A stretch of 64,000 bases of DNA, taken from contig NC_135550.1 of the NCBI RefSeq assembly GCF_964340395.1, positions 16,783,484-16,847,483 of the forward strand, in the 5' to 3' direction. Made by a program: the position numbers and the translations under genes. Source of the stretch: Glandiceps talaboti (Eukaryota; Hemichordata; Enteropneusta; Spengelidae). Shown in pieces: positions 56,196 to 64,000 of the stretch (position 1 is its first letter; the number at the start of each line of letters is the position of its first letter). The notes under the pieces are model-generated. The model did no database searches. It was not told where the DNA came from and saw nothing but the letters and a program-made list of their open reading frames with translations.

Positions 56196-57961
56196 TCACA
56201 TATTTTTACATATAACTAAACTTGCATATAAACAATCTGGTTATTCTGTCCTGAATAATCCTGGCACCCACCTACAGACACTTGGAACCTTCCCCACTAA
56301 ATTTCACACCACTCTCTAATAAATTTTCCAGTTTCAAGTTTTTGATTTTGACCCAAAAAAGTTATACTTTAGACCTGATCTGCATATCAATAATGAAGTT
56401 ACCTTATACTGGATACACAGATATTCCTACCCGGCAAATTTTAGACAATCTGCAAGGTACAGTCCTTATGACAGCCTTAGAAACATCCCCATCAATATTC
56501 ACACCAAGTTGCAGAGCATTTTTTGAGTTTACATATGTTTTTTAACCCCAAAATAACATTTTGACATAATTTGTATTTTGTTGGTCACTTTGCCTTGGAA
56601 AATTATCAACCAAACCCAAGAGTAACACCATAACCAAATTTCATGGTGGGTATTTTACTTTACTGAACTTTATCTGTATTATGCTTTCTTTAAGAGTTGA
56701 GGTATTAACTCCTATTATACATGTAACTTTTTTGTTAACATTGCCAAAAGACTTGAGTTTTAAATGCAATCGAAGTCATCATTAACATTATTACAAAATC
56801 TTAATACTTTTATATCCTTGCTAATAAAATTTACGTGACATTTTTGTCAATAATAAGCAGTGACACATTTTACACATCAACTTGGAATCATTATTGCTTT
56901 ACATTGTAACTAAAAAAAAAAATACTTGAAAGATTAGAGTTTCAATATTTCAAATATTCAAAAATATTTCTCAATGTGACCCCTTGTGAATGCAGAATTG
57001 ATGGAGCTTTCTTCAAGGTGTTGTGTAAATTTGAGAATGTATAGTTTAGCCATACGTCAATTCATAGCTACGTTGTCATGACATGTCAACCTATAGACGT
57101 TGGAGAAAGACTTCTATGGTCGACCCCCATGTATCATTGAGGCAAACTTATATATTTGTTATACTGCCCTCTATAGGTCAGCACAGGAAAGGTTTACCCC
57201 TCACTCTAATAGATTCTTGCACTATATTTGTGCCCATTAAAGTTTGTTCAATTCCCAGGTTCTACGTCTGTAAAGGAGTGTGTGGTTGACTACTGAAGGG
57301 TTTTCACTGATGAAACTATACGTTGTAACATAATTTCTTATCCTATAGTCTTGGTGTTTTGGGTATGTGGCAGTGGTCACCAACAATCTTAGACAGGTTA
57401 AGAATACCAAGCCTTCACATACTTGTTCCTGGCAATCAGAATGATGTATTAATATAACTGATCTACTGATACAATATAAGATAATATACATCTTGATTGA
57501 TAAAGACAATCCACCCGATTTCACATGTCTCTTCTGAGACACATGACAAATGGCCCATTGTAGTACTACATCCCTTGCGATGCTGACAAAATGTTGCCAA
57601 AAATTTCGGATTCACTTCCAAGAAATATTTTGACTTTGTGAGTAGAAATGTCATTACTAAGTATGAACCCAAGGTCCATGAATATTCATTCTCGCAATCC
57701 ACATGATAATTATAAATCTTTTGTAACAGAAATTATGACAAGACAATCAGAAGACAATCAACCAAGATGGTGAGGATTTTGAAACATAGCCTATGACTGG
57801 CTAAGAAAATGAACCCAGTTGATAAAGTCGTTTGTAACATGTACAGTGAGTCGAGGGATTGTTGTGTTTTATTACACACGCTGTGATTGGTACATGATAA
57901 ATAGTGGTCTATTCAACATAAGGAGTGCCTGTTTGAACACAACATATCAACAAGCTAGTTA
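56196..57961. other. Intergenic DNA
   Basis: No gene seen. 56280-56560 contains two diverged copies of a repeat with CCAAGTTGCAGA / TTTCACACCACT phrases. 57600-57700 resembles 28930-29060. Confidence 0.55.
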
Positions 57962-58135
57962 TGCAGACATCAAAGGATTGCCATTCCCTCCTGTGATTGG
58001 TCTATGTAAACATCAAAGGATTGCCATTCCCTCCTGTGATTGGTCTATGTAAACATCAAAGGATTGCCATTCCCTCCTGTTATTGGTCTATGCAGACATC
58101 AAAGGATTGCCATTCCCTCCTGTGATTGGTCGGTG
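57962..58135. repeat. 42-bp tandem repeat, four copies
   Basis: Unit ACATCAAAGGATTGCCATTC / CCTCCTGTGATTGGTCTATG / TA. Copies start near 57967, 58009, 58051 and 58097. It lies 25 bases beyond the PPP1R21 stop codon, in its 3' UTR. CCAAT/ATTGG is present in every copy. Confidence 0.95.
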
Positions 58136-58159
58136 TATACTATCAAATATTAAGAAGTC

Positions 58160-58189
58160 TTATTTGTTCTTTCCTTTCTTGTTTGTTGG
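58160..58189 (-). CDS. PPP1R21: PPP1R21 last coding exon (30 nt)
   Basis: Acceptor tttttttccag, then nine codons PTNKKGKNK and TAA at 58160-58162. The short Lys/Asn-rich tail matches the basic end of vertebrate homologues. Confidence 0.85.
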   Translation of the reverse strand, partial: PTNKKGKNK

Positions 58190-58580
58190 CTGGAAAAAAA
58201 ATGGAGAGAGATTGCATTATATTACTTATTTTAAAGTAATGATTTGACATAATTGACGATAGACTGAAATTGATATCAACTTTACATCAATTACTATTTC
58301 ATAGCTCCTTTGTTTTCCTCGCATTGAGGAACACTAAGTGAAAGTTACATACGTGTGGTGGTAGAGGGGCAATGGGTAGCCATACTACTTTTAATACCCA
58401 AATTACATTTTGTGCTTATTCACTCAATAACACTGATAAGTGAGTGTAACACCATGTGAACATTCTATATACATATGTGTGTGTATGTGGTGGGTAACAC
58501 TACTGTGGATTTGAATTGTTTGGTTATTCCTCCTTGAAAATATACAGCTGGAATTCAACTCATGAAGTTTTACTCCAACA

Positions 58581-58646
<66 letters not shown>

Positions 58647-58653
58647 TGTGTGT

Positions 58654-58718
<65 letters not shown>

Positions 58719-59508
58719 TGTTGAATATCAATCTACTCACTTTAGAAGCAGCTGTCATTTTCAGAGCATCGATTTCATCTTTCTGTGACGTTAGTTGTTC
58801 ATTCATACTGCATAGATGATCACTCATCATACTCAGTTGAGACTCGTAACTACGGGTTGTTGTCTGAAGTTCATCCTGAAATCACAATAATGCCGAGTAC
58901 AGTGTCTGGTTCACAATGATCAACATAATACCCATTTGACCCACAGCAAGGTGAACAAATGATAATCTCTTTTGATGTAATCATTTGTATTACATATAAG
59001 ATATATGTACCAGTGATTACTCACACAGGTGCATGCACATACTAGTGGAACTTTCACCGATAGTAATAATATGTCATCCCCCAATAATCTACAAACAAGA
59101 GTGGAAATACCCTGACACACCTCTACTGTCAGTGGACTAATCCAAACACATCTCTATCGCTAGTGGACTAATCTAGCAGCTACTGCTATCTCATTCTCAA
59201 ATTCCAGTCTCAAGCTGGGTGATACCATTACAGTATGGAAGGTACATATTTCAAGGTCACTATAAATGTCCATGTATAGAATCATCACAGTGAGGTGACT
59301 TACATCCCTCTGAATGAAATCAGATGTTCTTGAATTGAATGACTGGATTAATTGTTCACCTTTAAATCTGTACCTTAAATTAGAAATTATACATTATATG
59401 TATACTCACCCTCAGTTGTGATATACTTTGATTTGATGTGGATAATTCTACTTGCATTTTTTCTTTTCCTTTTTCTGTCAAGGCAAGCCTTTTCTGTAAT
59501 GCACGACA
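58160..59508 (-). CDS. PPP1R21: PPP1R21 (KLRAQ-motif coiled-coil endosomal protein), C-terminal exons only
   Basis: Three minus-strand exons, 59410-59508, 58741-58875 and 58160-58189, all phase 0, encode the last 87 residues: CRALQKRLALTEKGKEKMQV, the heptad-rich ELSTSNQSISQLR, the signature SYESQLSMMSDHLCSMNE followed by QLTSQKDEIDALKM, and a basic tail PTNKKGKNK. The signature is nearly identical to that of vertebrate PPP1R21, a coiled-coil protein known as a protein phosphatase 1 partner and part of a Rab5-linked early-endosome complex. The exon upstream of 59508 was not found in this window, so the intron there is at least 4.5 kb or the exon escaped notice. Confidence 0.92.
58582..58714. 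repeat. (GT)n microsatellite, about 130 bp
   Basis: Nearly pure GT on the plus strand, thus CA in the PPP1R21 transcript. Confidence 0.98.
58741..58875 (-). CDS. PPP1R21: PPP1R21 penultimate exon (signature coiled coil)
   Basis: 135 nt, phase 0-0, acceptor gatttcag, donor TCTAAA|gtgagt. Begins DELQTTTRSYE and ends KMTAASK. A long CA repeat (on this strand) starts 26 bases after the donor. Confidence 0.95.
59410..59508 (-). CDS. PPP1R21: PPP1R21 exon (third from last)
   Basis: 99 nt, phase 0-0, acceptor attttttttag, donor CTGAGG|gtgagt. Amphipathic coiled coil beginning CRALQKRLAL. Confidence 0.9.
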
Positions 59509-59990
59509 CTAAAAAAATATCGTGAGAAAAAAAAAATGTTCTATCACACAGATGAACATAGAACAGAGAAACATGATGTGAAATGTCTATAAATATATAT
59601 TTGTTTCTATTGTAATATCATAAATCTGATGGACAGAAGGGTGACAAAGATTTGAGCCAACTCTCAAAGATTGTTCACATTTCAATGATTCAATTGTCAA
59701 CAAATTAGCATAGTACTAGCATAGTACTAGCACAGTATGTCAGGTAGTTCGAAATTCAAAATGTTTTGAATGAAAATCTTATTTTTATACCTAATTTGCA
59801 TATCATTATAAGATTAAGTCTATTGTCTATGTGCACCACCTAGAATTAGAAACTTCCCCATAAATGTTTCAGAAGAATCCCATTTTTGACCCAAATCATA
59901 CACCTGACGTCAGTGTGGTGCAATCATTTTGAATAATTTCGCAAATAGACACCATAAGAAATATAAGGTCTGGAGGATTTAGACATTACG

Positions 59991-59992
<2 letters not shown>

Positions 59993-60086
<94 letters not shown>
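59993..60086. repeat. (CA)n microsatellite
   Basis: About 45 perfect CA units. Confidence 0.98.
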
Positions 60087-60087
<1 letters not shown>

Positions 60088-60257
60088 TTCACAACATGCC
60101 TTGCTATTGAATCAACATGCCAACTACCCAGAAATATGTGTCCATTTCCTCTTTCCCCTCTCCCTATATTGCCATACTTCCACTTCTGCACCTGACACTT
60201 CATCATATTGCCTGTAGTATTACTGAACCTTGGTAGATTTTGTTTGGTCGATCATGT

Positions 60258-60293
60258 GTGGGTGGGGGTGGGGATGGGGGTGGGAGTGGGGTT
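60258..60293 (+). other. G-rich tract with quadruplex potential
   Basis: Six runs of three to five G separated by single T, A or TG-type spacers. This satisfies the simple four-run quadruplex pattern on the plus strand. Confidence 0.6.
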
Positions 60294-61444
60294 GTTTGAG
60301 CTGATTATTATGTCACACATAATGGACAAGGTTTTTGCTAAGGTTGGTTGAACACTGGTAACACAGAAAGGGAGAATATGATAAATCTGGTATAGTATCA
60401 TAATTTTGGTGGGGAACCCTGGTAAAATGACAGGGGAACTCTAGTAGATTTTACCTATACTGCCCTTAAAAACACTGATGGACCAACTATGTATCATCTT
60501 ATTTAAAGTAAACACCTTTTTATTGATATTGCAAAGACACTGGTTATTCATACATATATAGATTAGAAGACTGCAATTGTAAGTGTATTAACCCTGTGTT
60601 CCATACATATAAACTATCAGTAAATGCACTTTCTAGTTCATTCACCCATTATCTGCATGTACTGTATCATCTACAAAGTAGGACACACCATTGTACTGTA
60701 TACAAGGACTTTCCTTAGGATGGCAAACCATAGTCTGGATGATACGACGTGATGATGTGTTGTGTCTGTGTCATGTCGTGTTGTGTACATCGTGCGACGG
60801 GTATCAGTCAGTAAAGACAAAAGACTAATCCGGGCTAAAGCTTAAGGACACGACACATCTCAGTCTATGTCTTGGTAAAACCATGGATATATTATTTCTA
60901 GGTAAATACCAATACAGTACAGTACATGTCAAAAGTGTTGCACTATTTTATCATTAAACAAATACATGTTACTTTCAAAACCCTCATTTCATCAGTTTGT
61001 TTCAATCAAGTACTCTGTATTAAACAGCATTTGGTACACAAACATACAGCAGTGTTTTGGAATAGTTTGGTCCAACATGGTACACATAACACTCCTCTCT
61101 GTATAATGGTTCAGTCTGATAAAGGTGACCGGATGACATACTTCTCATTGAAAAGATGGAAGATTCCATTTTATTTTGAACAACCACAACTCTGTTACAA
61201 CCTAAAAATAAAGGAATAGTCTGCAGTCGGTGTCCTTTTTCTGACCTTTTCTATCAACCTTGAGCAAAAAGTACAGTCTGCTTTATTCAATTTTAATACA
61301 GACTTTGGCAGTCTCCCAAAGTGTGACTAGACTGACACACATATATAGACCATGGAGTTGACTGTATAGTCTAAGACATATGACTGTAACAGTCAATAAG
61401 GACACAAACAAGGCAATATATCTTGATAAGACCTAACAAAAAAT

Positions 61445-61800
61445 ACTGTGTGGTTTCAATTATACTCAATGTTAGAATAGGTGGGATCGGTAGATTATTT
61501 ATTTATTTATTTATTTTTTTTCATATGTCAGTGTCTAGTTCAGGTAGTTGTGTTTGATCTGGTCTCTGTGTTATGGGTTTCTTCCCATCAGATGTACAGC
61601 CATTACAGATTGGAAGAACAGTTTTATGATGTCTTTTTAATTTGATGTCAGTTTCCACATTCACTATTTCTCCCAAGACTTCATAATTTTTGTGATTTTA
61701 TTTTATTTTTTCTCTAATATGTAAAAAAAAAAATAGTTTAGGGTTGGCAGTGAAAAACTAGGTGGGGGTCGGGTAACGGGAACCAATCAACTTTTTTAGG
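61445..61800 (+). repeat. Third copy of the ~300 bp repeat of 22437-23050
   Basis: Shares AGAATAGGTGGG, GTGTCTAGTTCAGGTAGTT, CATCAGATGTACAGCCATTA, CAGATTGGAAGAACA and GGCAGTGAAAAACTAGGT in the same order as the right arm at 22765-23050. Confidence 0.88.
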
Positions 61801-62682
61801 CCTAATTATGGGGAAAATGAAAAAAAAAGTCATGATTTTTGTCAGTTTCAAACTCTATTAAAATGTTAATAAACCAGTCTTCTAACTAGTCAGATCTTAA
61901 AATTTGTTCAGTTTTTCTAAAACTGAAATTCACAAAATCAAAATGGCAGTTAGGATAGCTGAAATAGTGTAGTAGTGTAGACTGCACAATGTTTGATCAA
62001 TTTCTACATTTTTAACATTTGGCTGCTGCTAAGCTAAGCTGACATTCAGTCACACAGTTATCGTATATAATGTTATTCACGTCAAATGATGTATGAAATG
62101 GATTCTTTTAGAAATGTAGTATGTCATACCCTAGTTGTTGATGATATCCGTCAAACCATGGATGTATTAAGTGAGAAACAAGGACAACAGAGCTGGACAG
62201 TTTAACTGTTCCTGCCCAAAGATGAAGAGAACCGTTAAGACATTCACGTAGACTATCATCATATCAGAAGACTGACGATAGAAAGTGACAATATTAAACG
62301 TAGATCAGATGTGTGTGGCTGACGATAAGAAGTGACAGAATGCCGTCAGCTGTATATACAAGAATTCTTTATCTAATATTTGAATCTAAATGGGAATATG
62401 ACAGATGAAGATGACTTCAATGTGAGAGATCACTTTGTTAACAGTTAGGTGTAATAATTGTGATAGCGATGATTGCTATATTAATTTTGAGTGAACCACA
62501 CGAAAAGTGTTGAGCTGTTCCTCCTACAAAACAAAAAGTTGGCGTACAAAGTATTCAGTAAATAAACAAGATATGTGGATAATGTCTGATAATTTGTTGG
62601 TAGAAATGACTTACTGCACTGTCAGTATTCAAGTGAACAGCTGCATGAAAATATGACTTAGTTTGAAGTTGATTCAAAGTTT

Positions 62683-62848
62683 GTCCCCACTATAAACTGA
62701 TTTTTTTTAATACTTTGAAACAAACACCCTTAGGTGGTTTTTAAATCAATTCAACAATCAGTTTGACACCGTTTTTTATAGTGCATAGGGAGATTGGAGA
62801 ACTGATTTTGAAGCACTTTTGAATCAATTCAGATTTCTATGTGGGGAC
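62683..62848. mobile_element. Miniature inverted-repeat element (GTCCCCAC ends), copy 1
   Basis: The ends GTCCCCACTATAAAC and ATGTGGGGAC are inverted. Inside, AAATCAATTCAACAATCAGT and TTTGAATCAATTCAGA also pair or repeat. Confidence 0.6.
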
Positions 62849-63633
62849 AGAGTATTTATTCCTGCATGTCAGTTTGGCACATGTACATGACATGTGCATT
62901 TGATATTTAGAGTACAGCCGCCCTAATTTATACTATCATTCTTCTTCTTTGCCATGTTAATTATTTCGTACTAATGAATTCAAGTCAGACACTGTAGGGT
63001 TGTATGATGTGATAGTCGTCTGTGGCCTTCTACGAACTCTGGAAGAAACCATTGTGAAAATGAACAGTCTTGGCTCAGTCTGAAGCTGCTCTGCCCATGA
63101 GAAATGCAGATGATATTGACCCACCACCTAAACACCCCATTACATAGTGGTTGACTCTGAAGCATGGCTGTGTGAATGTCTCTTTCACAATGACGGGATT
63201 CATCTGTTGTGACCTATATCGTTATAATAAGTGAAAGTGATAGGTTCGAAAGTTCATTGAACTGAAGTATGAATCATCATTTGAATATGGGAAGTAGATC
63301 AACGAAAAAAAACTAGTGTAAGCTGAGACTGTAACATCATTAGCACCTAATCCAGCACTTTGAGATAGATTTATAGTTTAGGAACTAGGTCACATGAATA
63401 GTTTTTTAACGTTTATGCACTCTAATTTTAGCTCCATTGTACTTTCTCTGAACCAGATATGCAGAAATTACAGAAATCAACTTGCCATATTGTAGTAGTC
63501 TCTGCAAATGTTGGTTTATGGTGTCATGGCAAATTTTGTATCTACATGGAAACAAACGTGAGTTCTACCTATGTATCATGCAACTCTGAATTAAATGTCA
63601 TTTTTTGGAACTTGGTCGAAGACTATAAACATA

Positions 63634-63836
63634 TCCCCACATGTCATGTTGAATTGGTTGAAAATCAAATTTAAGACAGTTCTCCTATCATTAGGGGGTG
63701 GTTTTGAACCAATTCAAAGTAAATTGCTTCAGAACCGACCAAAAAGCAGAAGTAAACTGGGAACAGGAACAGGTTTCTAATTGATTTAAATGAATTGATT
63801 CAGTTTGAATCAGCTTAGAATCAATGCAGGTAGGGA
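63634..63836. mobile_element. Miniature inverted-repeat element (TCCCCACATG ends), copy 2
   Basis: The ends TCCCCACATGTC and GCAGGTAGGGA are inverted, imperfectly. Shares the GAATTG/AATCAATT and CTTCAGAACCG interior style with copy 1. More diverged. Confidence 0.5.
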
Positions 63837-64000
63837 CTGTTTGGTTAATATTCCCAATTCTAGGTATACACACACATCCATTATATTAGTTATCACAAAC
63901 TACTAAAGAAACAATCCTTACTACATATGTACCACTGGTGTGTGCACATACTGGTGGTATTTGCACTCCAGTGCAATACAAAAAAACATTATTGCATACA

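Larger units (their letters stand above)
59509..64000. other. Probable PPP1R21 intron or upstream DNA
   Basis: No exon could be supported. Contains (CA)n at 59993-60086, a G-rich tract at 60258-60293, a copy of the 300-bp repeat (61445-61800) and two related miniature elements (62683-62848, 63634-63836). The last 50 bases match 44836-44886. Confidence 0.6.

Noticed and set aside
58570-58830. Minus-strand frame reading PPP1R21 sequence into a Thr-His repeat
   Set aside because: The Thr-His part is the intronic CA repeat after the donor at 58740; the real exon ends at 58741.
62430-62530. Possible minus-strand exon after the acceptor ttttgtag near 62525
   Set aside because: The open frame ends after about 14 codons, with no donor or similarity.
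62980-63180. Possible minus-strand exon beginning MVSSRVRRRPQTT
   Set aside because: The donor is weak and the sequence does not resemble PPP1R21 or another family I recognise.
1-64000. tRNA, rRNA and CRISPR features
   Set aside because: I looked for A/B-box patterns, rRNA-like blocks and regular direct repeats with unique spacers and saw none; the tandem arrays here have no spacers.
1-64000. Retroviral, LTR or Polinton-like remains
   Set aside because: No paired long direct repeats with protease, integrase or capsid-like frames were recognised; the only retroelement supported is the non-LTR fragment at 49607-50518.

Overview
This window is animal genomic DNA: AT-rich, with split genes, GT-AG introns of about 0.1 to 5 kb, AATAAA signals, and many small inverted-repeat transposons and minisatellites. 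The families, intron style and repeat types suggest a marine invertebrate (a deuterostome such as a hemichordate or cephalochordate, or possibly a lophotrochozoan). I cannot name the species from sequence alone.

Layout. (1) 4064-10900, plus strand: the 3' part of a gene for a long Glu/Pro/Ala/Lys-rich disordered protein ending in one glycogen-binding domain of the AMPK-beta type; its start codon was not found. (2) 10901-25850: a long stretch with no intact gene. It holds a minisatellite, a putative 5.0 kb inverted-repeat element (14145-19176) enclosing minus-strand exons of a damaged BEN-domain gene, and several dispersed repeats. (3) About 25850-43090, plus strand: a complete AMPK beta subunit gene (PRKAB) with myristoylation start, glycogen-binding domain and alpha/gamma-binding C terminus. 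(4) 44636-48155, minus strand: a complete six-exon peroxiredoxin-5 gene with a likely mitochondrial presequence. (5) 49448-57900: no host gene; a 5'-truncated LINE, several miniature inverted-repeat elements and two large minisatellites. (6) 58160-59508, minus strand: the last three coding exons of PPP1R21; the rest lies beyond the right edge.

Most notable is the exon structure of PRKAB. Between the glycogen-binding domain and the C-terminal domain lie three related microexons (24, 39 and 21 nt, all phase 1-1, all ending TCAG|gtggtta), which encode Ser/Pro-rich versions of the linker that corresponds to the regulatory ST loop. At the 3' end the terminal exon is present three times (36636, 36875, 41832), each copy with an intact frame and its own stop, giving three different C termini at the alpha/gamma-binding surface. 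One intron uses a GC donor. If every choice is free, the locus could make 24 frame-preserving proteins. I know of no description of this arrangement in AMPK beta.

The glycogen-binding exons of gene 1 share both intron positions and phases with those of PRKAB about 17 kb downstream. The two genes are therefore probably tandem relatives: one kept the kinase scaffold, and the other joined the domain to a disordered repeat region, a layout that resembles a glycogen tether.
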